Part shown: piece by piece, positions 18,041-28,300 of the stretch
Layout of the letters: each line of letters starts with the position of its first letter
Position numbering within the stretch: the stretch's first letter is position 1
From: Lachnospiraceae bacterium
Lineage (GTDB): Bacteria > Bacillota > Clostridia > Lachnospirales > Lachnospiraceae
Direction: 5' to 3'
Assembly (NCBI GenBank): GCA_014804795.1
Contig: JAAUZC010000015.1
Location: 9,857-73,856, forward strand
DNA: 64,000 bases
The notes under the pieces: generated by a model
What the model was told of the DNA's origin: nothing
Seen by the model: only the letters and a program-made list of their open reading frames with translations
Database searches by the model: none
Made by a program: the position numbers and the translations under genes

Positions 18041-19363
18041 TTATTCTTCTTTCAGAGTAAGTTCAATGACAGTATCCGTTTTTTCCTCCACAGAAAACGA
18101 GAAACATTCGGGTGTTCCATAGTTAATAAATTCATAATCCGGAAACTCTCTGGCGACCCACGGTGTAAACATCTGCATTTCATAGCCGTCCGCGAGCCTT
18201 CTTGCTTTTTTCAGCTTCCCTTTTATCCCCGGAAGCGCAATAGCTCCTATTCCCTCCTCCGTTATATGGGCATATAGCTTATTTCCTCTGCGGGTATAAC
18301 GCCCCCATTCCGGCTTCTCAAGCCCTGAAGCACCGCATCCGTAAATACTCTGAGCATTTTCATGCATCCACCTTCCCACTTCATCCAAGATTTCTTTCTG
18401 CCATCCCGGAATCTCTCCTATGGCAGTCGGCGAAACATTTACCAGCATATTCCCGTTCTTGCTCGTACATTCCACCAGCTTCCTTATAATCTGGGACGCG
18501 GTTTTGTAATGCCTGTCATTCGGTGTATATCCCCAGTTATTATTCAAGGTAAAGCAGGCCTCCCACGGTATATCCACCCCAGATGGTGTCTTAAGTCCAT
18601 AAGGAGGAATAATCATTTCAGGACAGGCAAAATCTCCGGAATAAATATCCGGCTTATCTGTCATAACCGATCCATAGTGCTCCCCGTTGGCCTCCAGTCT
18701 CCCGTTGATAATAATACCGGGCTGCAGTTCCCTCACCATTTCCACCAGCTCTTTTCCCCTCCAGTCTTCGCCAAAATGGCCCTCATATGAGAAATCAAGC
18801 CACAAGATATCCACTTTTCCGTAATTCGTCATAAGCTCCCTCACCTGACGATGCATATAATCAAGATATCGTTCAAAATGATGCTCCTTCCCTCTAAATA
18901 TTTCATTTTCCCTGTCCGGATGATACATATCCCCATAAGCCGGATAATCGTCATGATGCCAGTCAAGGAGCGAATAATAAAAACCGACCCGGATACCCTC
19001 TGCCCGAAAAGCATCCACAAATTCCTTTACAAGGTCACGTCCACAGGCAGTATTGGTACTTTTATAATCTGTATACGCACTGTCAAACAGACAGAAGCCT
19101 TCATGATGCTTCGTTGTAAGAATTGCATATTTCATTCCTGCCTGTCTCGCTATGCGCGCCCATTTCCCCGGATCATACCGTGTTGGATTCCATTCCTCAA
19201 AATATTTCTGATATTCTTTCTTCGTGATTTTTTCATCACTTTGAACCCATTCGCCTCTTCCGGGAATTGCATACAGCCCCCAGTGGATAAACATGCCAAA
19301 ACGAGCCTCCATAAACCATTTCGTACGTTCTTTTCTTTCCTCCATATATCTCATATAATTCAT
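18041..19363 (-). CDS. alpha-L-fucosidase, glycoside hydrolase family 29
   Basis: 440 residues with no signal peptide, so it acts in the cytoplasm on imported oligosaccharides. The GH29 pattern is clear: GMFIHWGLYAIPGRGEW, MKYAILTTKHHEGFCLFDS, and the nucleophile Asp at about residue 190 in DILWLDFSYEG, then PDIYSGDFACPE. The length is just the catalytic domain plus a short beta-sandwich. It follows the two permeases with a 9-bp gap. Removing the fucose from blood-group H, A or B structures released by the secreted GH98 is the obvious job; linkage preference cannot be read from sequence. Confidence 0.92.
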   Translation of the reverse strand: MNYMRYMEERKERTKWFMEARFGMFIHWGLYAIPGRGEWVQSDEKITKKEYQKYFEEWNPTRYDPGKWARIARQAGMKYAILTTKHHEGFCLFDSAYTDYKSTNTACGRDLVKEFVDAFRAEGIRVGFYYSLLDWHHDDYPAYGDMYHPDRENEIFRGKEHHFERYLDYMHRQVRELMTNYGKVDILWLDFSYEGHFGEDWRGKELVEMVRELQPGIIINGRLEANGEHYGSVMTDKPDIYSGDFACPEMIIPPYGLKTPSGVDIPWEACFTLNNNWGYTPNDRHYKTASQIIRKLVECTSKNGNMLVNVSPTAIGEIPGWQKEILDEVGRWMHENAQSIYGCGASGLEKPEWGRYTRRGNKLYAHITEEGIGAIALPGIKGKLKKARRLADGYEMQMFTPWVAREFPDYEFINYGTPECFSFSVEEKTDTVIELTLKEE

Positions 19364-19372
19364 AAAAATTTC

Positions 19373-20197
19373 CTACCCTTTCACTGCCCCCGCGGTCAGA
19401 GATTTTACAAATGTCTCCGACAAAAGACAGAAAATAATGATCGTCGGAATCACCGCAACAATAATTGCCGAAAACATTCCATTCAGGTTCTTTGAATATG
19501 CAGTCGTAAACTGTCCCAGAAGCGCAGGAATCGTCATTTTTTCCTTGCTCTTCAGTAACAGGGATGCAAAGTAAAATTCATTCCAGTTATTCAGGAACAC
19601 CATGATTGCTGCCGTGGCAAGCCCCGGCCTGGCAATGGGGACTATAATGCGGAAAAAAGTTGCTGTGTAGCCGCATCCGTCCATCCTTGCCGCTTCCTCC
19701 ATCTCCTTCGGTATACTAAGCAAATAACTGCGGATAATAAAATACGTCACCGCAATCCCCAAACCGGAATAGATAAAAATCACTCCAATCCTACTGTCTT
19801 TCAGATTCAATTCCCCAAGCAGTCGATAAATAGGAAAACTGATAGAAATGGAAGGAATGAACAACGTAGTCGCAAACATGGCTGTAATCAGGCCTTTTCC
19901 CCTAAATTCCATCCGTGCAGATACATATGCCGACATTGCGACAATTGCAACACTTATAGCGGTGGAAGTCGCTGCTATCAGAATGCTGTTCAGAAAATAC
20001 TGCGCAATATTTAACTTTGTAAAAATAGTAATATACCCGTCAAATACCCACTCCTCCGGAAACCCTATCCCACCCGGTCTCAATTTAAACGACGAAACAA
20101 AAACCCATACTATCGGATAAAGTGAAATAAACAGTACGAACAGCATGACAATATATTTGAAAATTCCACTTGGGATTCCACTATTTTTTTTCTTCAT
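19373..20197 (-). CDS. ABC sugar transporter permease (MalG/CUT1 type)
   Basis: 274 residues, six predicted membrane helices. The cytoplasmic EAA loop that contacts the ATPase is in EEAARMDGCGYTATFFRIIV, followed by P-x-A-R-P-G-L. The ATG at 20197 is seven bases from AAGGAGG. It forms the inner-membrane channel with the next permease, 12 bp away. No ATPase gene is in the locus, so a shared MsmX-type ATPase is inferred. Confidence 0.92.
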   Translation of the reverse strand: MKKKNSGIPSGIFKYIVMLFVLFISLYPIVWVFVSSFKLRPGGIGFPEEWVFDGYITIFTKLNIAQYFLNSILIAATSTAISVAIVAMSAYVSARMEFRGKGLITAMFATTLFIPSISISFPIYRLLGELNLKDSRIGVIFIYSGLGIAVTYFIIRSYLLSIPKEMEEAARMDGCGYTATFFRIIVPIARPGLATAAIMVFLNNWNEFYFASLLLKSKEKMTIPALLGQFTTAYSKNLNGMFSAIIVAVIPTIIIFCLLSETFVKSLTAGAVKG

Positions 20198-20209
20198 CAC
20201 CTTGCCTCC

Positions 20210-21121
20210 TTAATCTCCCTGATCAGTACGGAACACTTTATTTATGCAGCCTACCAGTAAAATTCCCAGAATAAACTGAATAACGCCTGCCGTATTCCCC
20301 CTGGCAAAATTCAGTTTCGTACTCCCTAACGCTGTCCGATAGATATAATAACTGAGGCTGAAAGTGGCATTATCCGGACCGCCGCCTGTAATCAACGCAA
20401 TCTCATTATACAACAACAGCCCATAGTTTGCCGCCATAATAGAGACTGTTCCGATCATCGGTCTCATCAACGGAAGTACAATCTTCCGGTCAATCTGTCC
20501 TGCACTGGCTCCATCTACCCTTGCCGCCTCGTAAATTCCCGGGTCAATGGAGAAAATCTGCGTCAAAAGAAGCAGGCAGGATGAACCACCGAACAAAATA
20601 AAAGCAAAAGTCACACCCCAAAATGCATACTTTTCGTCCGCAAGCACGTTAACATTAGACCCAGGACTGATCATATTACATATTTCTGTAATAATCCCTC
20701 TGGATGGATTGTAAATATTAAGAAAAATCAGGCCGATCGCAGCAGTGGAAATAATATTGGGAATAATAAACATATTTCTCGTAAACTTCCAGCCTCTCGG
20801 TTTTTTTGCCAATACAAGTGCCACCAGAAGCGTAAACGGGATTTGGATTACCATTGTAAGCACCACCCACTTAACTGTATTGATCAAAGCCATCTTAAAA
20901 TTTGCGTCAAGTGTAAACATCTTTATATAATTGTCAAATAAATTCTCCCACCCCAAAAATTCCGGCGACTGGAAATTTTTATAATTCCACCTGCAAAAAG
21001 AGGTTGCAAAAATGTTTACTAACGGATACGCATATATAACCATGAACAGAATAATTCCCGGTGCAAGGAACGCACAGATAAATCCGTTTCTTTTAGTAAA
21101 AAGTCTGTGTCTTTTTTTCAC
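20210..21121 (-). CDS. ABC sugar transporter permease (MalF/CUT1 type)
   Basis: 303 residues starting at a GTG (21121) with GGAGGG six bases upstream. Six helices, and the EAA motif YEAARVDGASAGQIDRKIVL is typical of CUT1 inner-membrane subunits for oligosaccharides. It is followed by the second permease, and preceded 88 bp upstream by the binding protein. The pair should import the soluble sugar cleaved outside the cell. Confidence 0.92.
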   Translation of the reverse strand: MKKRHRLFTKRNGFICAFLAPGIILFMVIYAYPLVNIFATSFCRWNYKNFQSPEFLGWENLFDNYIKMFTLDANFKMALINTVKWVVLTMVIQIPFTLLVALVLAKKPRGWKFTRNMFIIPNIISTAAIGLIFLNIYNPSRGIITEICNMISPGSNVNVLADEKYAFWGVTFAFILFGGSSCLLLLTQIFSIDPGIYEAARVDGASAGQIDRKIVLPLMRPMIGTVSIMAANYGLLLYNEIALITGGGPDNATFSLSYYIYRTALGSTKLNFARGNTAGVIQFILGILLVGCINKVFRTDQGD

Positions 21122-21209
21122 ATTACCCTCCTATTTTAAACAAGGACGGGAACTATCCTGATAGCCCCCGCCCATTTTATTACACCTTACCCTCTCCCGT
21201 TGTCTCGTC

Positions 21210-22562
21210 CTATTCTGATGCTGCCAGGAAATCATCCAATTCTTTTATAACATCCTCCGGTGTCTTGGAACCGTCCATAAGCCCTGCATATTTCCCCTGA
21301 ATCTCTCCTTCTGCATCTCCAAAAGTATTACCAAGTCCAAGAGCCTGAACATCCGCTTTCTGGCACATCCGGCACGCCTCTACCAACAGCTTTGCATCGT
21401 CAGTCTCTACTTTATTTAACAGTTCATCATAATCTATTGCCGTACCCGGTGCCATACCGATGCCTTTTTCAATAATACGTGAAGCAATCTCAGGACTTGT
21501 CATGTATTTGATAAATTCAATACACGCTTCCGTCTGTTGTTCATCAAGCTTATTCGATACGACAAAACCTGTTCCGCCTGATAATAACGCGGCCCTCTTG
21601 CCGGGCTCATCTGTCGGGAAAGTTGCCGGTTTAATATTCTCTATGCCCGCAGCACAGTCTACTGCTCCGCCTGCATCCCAAACACCGTTGAATAACATTG
21701 CTGTTTTCCCGTCAAAGAAGTCTGTTCGATACTGTTCATCATCATCACCGCCGGGGCCAAAGTTTGCAGAATCAATTTTCTGTAATACATTATCCTGCAT
21801 AAATGCAAGGGACTCTCTGAAAGAAGCATCATCAAAACTCTCTACTGTGGCTCCGCTTTCATAAAATGCTCTGGACTGCTCATTTCTCTGCGAATAACCC
21901 GCAAGCAAAATATTAGTCGGCCATCCGGCATTTAAACCAAAGGGCATGATTCCTGCTTCCACCAGCTTATCTACCGCAGTATCAAAATCTGCCCATGTCT
22001 GCCACTGATCCGGTGTCTGGGCTCCTGCCTGCTCAAACAATGCACTGTTATACCAGAAACCTACACCCTCAATCTGTTCTCTTACAGAATATATTTTTCC
22101 GTCTACCAGATTCTGATCATAACATACTCCTACGCCATCCTTAAAGTCTGCATCCTCATCCAGATACGGTTTCAAATCTAAAATAGCGTCCGATTCGCTC
22201 GCAACCGGCACAATATTCCATCCTCCAAAATCAGCGATATCGTAAAATTCTCCACTGCTCAGATCATTGAGAGCCGTATTATAGATTCCTTCCGCTCCGC
22301 CTTCATCCGCCTTAATGACAAAGTTAAACTCATCTTTATGAGCCTCCGCAAACTCTTCATAAATAGCCCTCATCTCAGCGGCAGCCGGCCACTCCGATTC
22401 ATCATGGTAATATCCGTGCGTGAACGTAATAGTCGGAAGATTCTGATCCTCTTCCTCCTCTTTCACTTCCCCGTCTGTCTTTCCACACCCTGCAAGTGCC
22501 ATTGCCGCTGCCATGCAAACAGCCAGAGACATGGCAGCTAATCTGTTCTTTCTCATTTTCAT
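21210..22562 (-). CDS. sugar ABC transporter solute-binding lipoprotein
   Basis: 450 residues from the ATG at 22562, nine bases from GGAGG; a TTG three codons earlier is less likely. A lipoprotein signal ends in the lipobox MALAGC with the lipidated Cys at 26, followed by an acidic linker. The rest is an SBP_bac_1 fold with GVGFWYNSALFEQAG and a later sugar-pocket region TAMLFNGVWDAGG. Together with the two permeases it makes the CUT1 importer of this locus. A second, distinct binding lipoprotein is encoded upstream. A separate promoter lies in the 227-bp gap before it. Confidence 0.93.
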   Translation of the reverse strand: MKMRKNRLAAMSLAVCMAAAMALAGCGKTDGEVKEEEEDQNLPTITFTHGYYHDESEWPAAAEMRAIYEEFAEAHKDEFNFVIKADEGGAEGIYNTALNDLSSGEFYDIADFGGWNIVPVASESDAILDLKPYLDEDADFKDGVGVCYDQNLVDGKIYSVREQIEGVGFWYNSALFEQAGAQTPDQWQTWADFDTAVDKLVEAGIMPFGLNAGWPTNILLAGYSQRNEQSRAFYESGATVESFDDASFRESLAFMQDNVLQKIDSANFGPGGDDDEQYRTDFFDGKTAMLFNGVWDAGGAVDCAAGIENIKPATFPTDEPGKRAALLSGGTGFVVSNKLDEQQTEACIEFIKYMTSPEIASRIIEKGIGMAPGTAIDYDELLNKVETDDAKLLVEACRMCQKADVQALGLGNTFGDAEGEIQGKYAGLMDGSKTPEDVIKELDDFLAASE

Positions 22563-22702
22563 AAATTCCAACCTCCTGTCTTTATGTATCTGTCTTTTAT
22601 TTTAGTTCTCCCGGCTCATCGTTGGAATAAACGAAACCACTGAAACTCTGTGAATTTTTTATCTTTTTCCCGTTTTATTAAAAAAAGATGTGTTTTTTTT
22701 AC

Positions 22703-22732
22703 TTTTTATCCTTCTTTTCAGGATTTTGTAAA
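22703..22732 (-). promoter_or_regulatory. candidate promoter for the binding protein-permease-fucosidase operon
   Basis: TTTACA (22727-22732), 18-bp spacer, TAAAAA (22703-22708). The -10 runs into AAAGTAAAAAAA, a 12-bp block also found overlapping the -10 of the GH98 promoter at about 29472-29483. The remaining 22563-22789 gap is very AT-rich with nothing else clear. Confidence 0.4.
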
Positions 22733-22789
22733 AAAACAACACCTTTTCAATTTTATAAAGCCAAAATTCCGACATCATTTGATTTTTTA

Positions 22790-24079
22790 TTATTCACAAT
22801 AAGCAAGTTCGGCCGCCATCTTTCTTGCGTCTTCTGCCCCGTATTTTCCCTGTTCTATGTATTTTTCCACAATATTTACCCTGCTTTCAGACCATACCGA
22901 GCGTATCATCTTAATCTGAACATCAGCTCCATACATCTTGTCAATGGCATCGGCCAATACCGGATTTTCCTTCCATATTTCACTTCTATCGATCTCCGGG
23001 TTTGACGGCATCTGTCCGGTACTGACTACCAGCTTCTGCTGTACCTCCCTGCTGAGCATATATTTCAAAAAACGGATACATGCCTCCTCCTTTTTTGCAT
23101 TCTTCTGTTTTGCAAGAACATAGCCGGAGGACACGGAAATATACGCAAGCTTTTGTGAATTGCTGCAGGGATAGGCGCTGTAACCAATATCATCCTGTTT
23201 CATTTTCTCCATCAGGGATTTGCTTTCCCATATACCGTTAAAATAAATCACTGACTTTCCGTCCATAAATTCCTGACGTGCATTTTCAATATTCTCCACC
23301 GTCCTGGAACGGGCACAGATAGTTCCTATATCTCTCATCACCGGTTCCAATACATTCGCATCCACTTTTACAGATGTTCTGTTGACGGATGCATATCCGT
23401 CTGTTCCTTCTCCCGCCAGTCTGGCCGGAAATAAAAACTCCACCTTCTGAAGTTGATCCAGCGCGCACACGCAAATATCCTCCCCGCTTTCATCAGTCCA
23501 TTTTGCCAGCTGTTCTGTCATTGTGAGAAATTCTTCCCACGTCTCCGGTTCCTGTACTTCCCCGTTTGCGTCTGTCAGACCTGCTGCCTTCATGTAGTTT
23601 TTATTATACCAATAGCCTGCCACTTCCAGAGCGTCCGGTATCGTATAAAGATGCCCTCCCGCCGTCTCCCAATTCTCATACACAGAAGGATGAATCATAG
23701 CCTTAAACTCCTCATCCTCCTGTATATATGGCATCAGATCAAGTGCCATATCCCGCTTTACCGCATTCTGCACATAATAGGATAATCCGTTTGTGCTGAT
23801 GATATCTGGCATCTTTTCTACTGCCAGCATATCATTCGCTTTTTCCACTGCAATACTGCTGTCCGAATAAGGAATACAGTTCAAAATAATATCCGGATTA
23901 TTTTTCTCAAAATCCTCATAAATACTCTGCATGGTTTTATGGGTATCCAAATTTCCTCCCCAACCATGCATCAGAGTAATCTCGACCTTCTCCTCCGGCT
24001 CTTTTCCGCAACCTGTCGACAGAACCGAAAGCACAAGCCCCAGCAATACCGGTACAAACCTCTTACCTCTTTTTAACAT
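22790..24079 (-). CDS. second sugar solute-binding lipoprotein
   Basis: 429 residues from the ATG at 24079 (a TTG at 24085 is closer to GGAG and also possible). Lipobox VLSTGC with Cys at 24. SBP_bac_1 features: EITLMHGWGG at the start, VAGYWYNKNYMKAAGL, and SVIYFNGIWESKSLMEKM matching the sugar-pocket region of the other binding protein. The start overlaps the stop of the Gfo/Idh/MocA gene, so it belongs to the GH98 operon. No permeases follow it directly. It may hand a second sugar to the same permeases or feed the YesM sensor; both are inferences. Confidence 0.9.
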   Translation of the reverse strand: MLKRGKRFVPVLLGLVLSVLSTGCGKEPEEKVEITLMHGWGGNLDTHKTMQSIYEDFEKNNPDIILNCIPYSDSSIAVEKANDMLAVEKMPDIISTNGLSYYVQNAVKRDMALDLMPYIQEDEEFKAMIHPSVYENWETAGGHLYTIPDALEVAGYWYNKNYMKAAGLTDANGEVQEPETWEEFLTMTEQLAKWTDESGEDICVCALDQLQKVEFLFPARLAGEGTDGYASVNRTSVKVDANVLEPVMRDIGTICARSRTVENIENARQEFMDGKSVIYFNGIWESKSLMEKMKQDDIGYSAYPCSNSQKLAYISVSSGYVLAKQKNAKKEEACIRFLKYMLSREVQQKLVVSTGQMPSNPEIDRSEIWKENPVLADAIDKMYGADVQIKMIRSVWSESRVNIVEKYIEQGKYGAEDARKMAAELAYCE

Positions 24080-25344
24080 GAACAAACTAACTCCTTTTTA
24101 AATGCTTCAAAATCCACTGTCGCCTTATTGACACGGGACTGCTCTGCAGCAAGCGCCATCAGATGGCTCTCTACAGATACCCGGGCTCCTGTTTTTCCGC
24201 TTCCTTTTCCCTCCATTACCAGCTGTACAAAATTCTTCATCATACTCATATCGCTTCCGCCGTGTCCTTTAGGTGGAGTGTTGAGATGAATCGTATCTGT
24301 AATACCATTTACAAAATCATATACTTCTATCATTCCAGACTCCATGTTGCCACGTATCTGCCCTTTCGTTCCCATCAGATTGATCTCGCGGGCACAATTT
24401 TTTGTAAATGCACTCATGGTAAGTGCAGCAGTCACTCCATTCTCAAATTCCAGATTCACAACCTGGTGATCCACCACTGTATTATCACAATGAAAGACAC
24501 ATCTTCCGTATGGTCCGGACTTCAGAGCCTGAAGCACCGATTTTTTTTCGATGTCTGAGGTCACTGCATAGATCAGTCCGTCCTCTTCTGCTTTCGGATG
24601 CTCCAGATAAAATCTGGGAGCATAATACGGACACTCATCCCGATACGAACAACCATCCAGACACCGTGCCGGCGCCCCCTCCGGGGCATTCTCCTCTTTA
24701 AAGAATGTTAATGCCCCAAAAGAACTTACCGTTTTACAATGGCTTTGCACTAACCATAACAAAATATCCATATCATGACAACATTTTTGTAAAATCATCG
24801 GGCTGGATTTTTCCGCATTCCTCCAGTTCCCCCGTACAAAGCTGTGTGCATGGTGCCAGTATCCTACCTCCTCTCTATGCTGAATGCTCATCAGACGTCC
24901 GATTTTTTGTTCCTCAAGAAGTTCCTTTATCTTTACAAAGAAAGGCGAATATCTGAGCACATGGCAAATAGATAATATCCGTCCGTATTTTTGCGCCATC
25001 TCACCCATTTTTACAATTTCTTTTCCATCCGGTGACATAGGCTTTTCACAGAGTACATGATATTCTTTTTCCAACGCACCAATTACCGGCCTGTAATGCA
25101 TAGTGTCCTGCGTACATACCAAAGCACAATCTGCCATTCTTTCCCTCTCAAGAAGTTCTTCATAACTTTTAAACTGCATTTCTTCTGGAATTTCATGTTT
25201 CACCGCAAATTCCAGACGTCTCATTTCGTCCGGCTCCGCAACTGCAACCACCTTAAATTCATCCGGATGTTCCAGCGCATAGGAAGAATACACATGTCCT
25301 CCCCTGAGTCCTGCCCCAATCAGTACAGCCGTCACCTGCTTCAT
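24073..25344 (-). CDS. Gfo/Idh/MocA-family NAD(P)-dependent oxidoreductase, possible NAD-dependent glycosidase
   Basis: 423 residues, cytoplasmic. The N-terminal Rossmann fold starts VTAVLIGAGLRGGHVYSS and contains the dinucleotide-site signature HVLCEKPMSPDG near residue 95. The C-terminal part has a cysteine-rich stretch C-L-D-G-C-SYRDECPYYAP and a GRCVFHCDNTVVDHQVVN segment that I recognise from a subgroup in glycan loci. The start overlaps the GH98 stop (ATGA), so the two are translationally coupled. Families with this fold include GH109, which cleaves alpha-GalNAc of blood group A using NAD. That function here is only a hypothesis; a plain sugar dehydrogenase is the alternative. Confidence 0.85.
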   Translation of the reverse strand: MKQVTAVLIGAGLRGGHVYSSYALEHPDEFKVVAVAEPDEMRRLEFAVKHEIPEEMQFKSYEELLERERMADCALVCTQDTMHYRPVIGALEKEYHVLCEKPMSPDGKEIVKMGEMAQKYGRILSICHVLRYSPFFVKIKELLEEQKIGRLMSIQHREEVGYWHHAHSFVRGNWRNAEKSSPMILQKCCHDMDILLWLVQSHCKTVSSFGALTFFKEENAPEGAPARCLDGCSYRDECPYYAPRFYLEHPKAEEDGLIYAVTSDIEKKSVLQALKSGPYGRCVFHCDNTVVDHQVVNLEFENGVTAALTMSAFTKNCAREINLMGTKGQIRGNMESGMIEVYDFVNGITDTIHLNTPPKGHGGSDMSMMKNFVQLVMEGKGSGKTGARVSVESHLMALAAEQSRVNKATVDFEAFKKELVCSC

Positions 25345-28300
25345 ACTTTTCTTCCCCCGATAATTGCAAAATCAACATAACCATTACTTTTCACTGTAAT
25401 AGTTGCTGTCCTGTTCTCTGTATCGTAAGCAACAACCGGTATCTCATACTGCCCGTCCTGTCCTGCTATTATTTGAACGTCCGGCTTTGCTGCGATATTT
25501 TCCAGCTTAAACGTGGTTGTACGGAGTTCATCATCTGCCGGATTCGGAATATACTCATCACGGATCCAATCCTGAAGTTTTGTATTGTGATCCGTATCCC
25601 ACCGTTCGTTATTTGGTCCACTTCCATAATTATCCCATATAGAATCTTTATCAACACGATAATTATTAAGCTTAACTGTGATATTGCCATCCGCCTCACT
25701 TAAAATCGCATATGTATGCGGTGTCATTGTAACATCCATGCGCATTCCACTTTCAAGCGGAATATTTGCATTCTGGTTCTTATCCTCATTCACACTGCTG
25801 TTATACAAATACCATATACCTTTCACCCGCTGCGCAAATCCTGTGCCTGTATATGTTTCAGGGTATTTTTCTTCAAAAAATGCCTTTTTATTATTTTTCT
25901 GCACTTCACTTGAGTTTTCTGTCACAATTGTTTTTTCTCTAAAAACATCATTTACAATACCCTCCCCCACCGCATACGGCACTGCAGGAATCAGCCCATA
26001 ACGACCTGTAAGTTGGGTCGGCAATGTCGCATCCTTCCAGTTAATATCCTGCTGCAACAAATTTCCTGCACTCTTCAACGCGCTGAGCCTTCCATAAAAC
26101 ACTACCTCCGTATCTGCCATCACTTCTTCCTTTGACGGAGCAGGATTCGCGATCGCATAACGCATAAATTCCGCAACCACATTTTCAAAGGCTGGTGAAT
26201 TCTGATCGTAAGAACCATAAACATAAGCCGGATGCTCAAAATTATATACACAGCCTCCATTCGTATAAATACTCATCATCTCAATGCCAAGAAGCGCTTC
26301 CGGTTCTGTTGCCACTGGCCTTGCCTCTTCTCCTCCTGAGATATAAGACTGCCTTCCACCAAATAATTTTCCATATCCCTTTTCATACCATTTCCAGGTA
26401 TCTGCAAGCCCGCCCCACTGGTCAATGGCTCCGGTCAACCAGAGACCCTGCATATAGCTTGCAGTTCCAGCATTAGAATTTGTATTGGCCGGAGTATTTT
26501 TCCATGTAAAGATAAAACTATCACCATATTGTTCCAGAGCTGTTTTAAATTTCTCCGTCGCAATAACACCTTCAATAACCTGCTCCTGATGCTCACTCCA
26601 TAGAAAGAATCCTCCATTGTCATGAGCCACTTTCATATAATCCGCGCCAACGTCAGCCACTCTCTGCCAAGAAGTCCAGTAATTTTCAGTAGACATGACG
26701 CCTTTCAGAGAACTGTATTTTTTAAACATTGAATCTACCCATTCCGGAGTCATATTAGCCACGCCTGTGTATACTTCCTGCTGTCCGGCCGTTGCGACAA
26801 CCATCAGAATCGGTATATTATTTTCCTCCGCAACTTTAAGTTGATTCTCGTAAAATGCTTTTGCGCTGTGCGCATCGCTTTCACGCAGCCCGATTTTCCC
26901 TCCGATATGCAGCTCAATAATGGCATTGTCTTTCAAGTCTTCAGGAACAGCATTCCAACGCCCTACAAGACTATCTCCCCAATCGAGTTCCACCGTATCA
27001 GTATCTGCATTATATGATTTTCCATATAAGGGCATAATTAAAAGCGGATGTTTATTATCTATTGTCATCCTTTTAACCGAGGGACTGCCCAGTTCCGGCC
27101 TTATCCCCGAAAGATATTCCATAGCATCTCTGTAATTTGCACTTGTATAACCAATCTTCCAGTGCTGGTCTGGCTTCTTACTCAAAGCGGAATACCACAC
27201 ATGGAAAGTTCCTCCATTTTTTGCACCATTGGCAGCAGGCTCATACCAATATGTGGTACGGTATATCTGTCCGTCATCCCATTTTCCCTGAGGAGCCGGA
27301 GATAAAATTGCCTTGCTGTTTCCACTCTTATCTACAACCGGAGTCCAATGAATACCGTCCTCAGATTTGCTGAGCCTTACAGATGAATTATCCGGATTTC
27401 CCGTATTGGGAAATGCCTGAACTACCGCCCAGTATTCTCCCTGTTCCGGAATCCACTGGATATCCTGATGCCACGGCAGCATCTGTACTCCATTTTCATC
27501 TTTACCCAGAAAGTTTTCTACATAAGTCCTTCCCTGTTTTGATTTACTTGTCTCCTTGCTGAAGCTAAGCGGGTCTTCGGACTCCAGATACCATACTGCC
27601 TTGGTTGCATTGTTATATCCGCCGTTTCCGGCATCATTTGCCCACATTTTATATGTATCTGCTTCCTCATCATAGACAAAAGTCGGAGACAGGTCTGAAT
27701 ATCTTTCACCATTCGTGGCAAGGGCAACACCATATGCTTCATCACCGATCTGCACATCTCGTTTCCCCTCAATCGGGATTCCCCATTTTACCCCATTATA
27801 GGATACCCTGTAGCGAATCTCAGAACAGTGTGCCTTTCCATTCACAGCTTCATCCTGCGCCCATTCCCAGTAAAGAATCAATCTGTCATTTACCTTATCA
27901 TATAACAGATCCGTATCACAATTATGCTCGTTTTCATTCTGTTGAGTACTGTCAAATCTCGGTTGCACCGGATTCGTCACTCCTTCCGGTACTTCCCAGT
28001 TTATCGCATCATTAGATGCTTCAATACACGGATTCTCATAATAAGATGTCCCCGTCTTATTTGGTGTATAACCCATCCAGTACTTATAACCGTTCCATGG
28101 CTCGTCAAATACAACAACATCCGGATGCACAACTTCATCATTCGTTCCCGGTCCTTCAAGATTCAGCGGCTGATTGGCATTTTTAAATGGATTTTCAATC
28201 TCCGGATCCTGAATCTCGACATCATCCGGCCACACAATCGCGTTTACTTCCAGTTCCACAATATGATTTGTATTCCCGCCATTTTTGACTCCATATGTGT

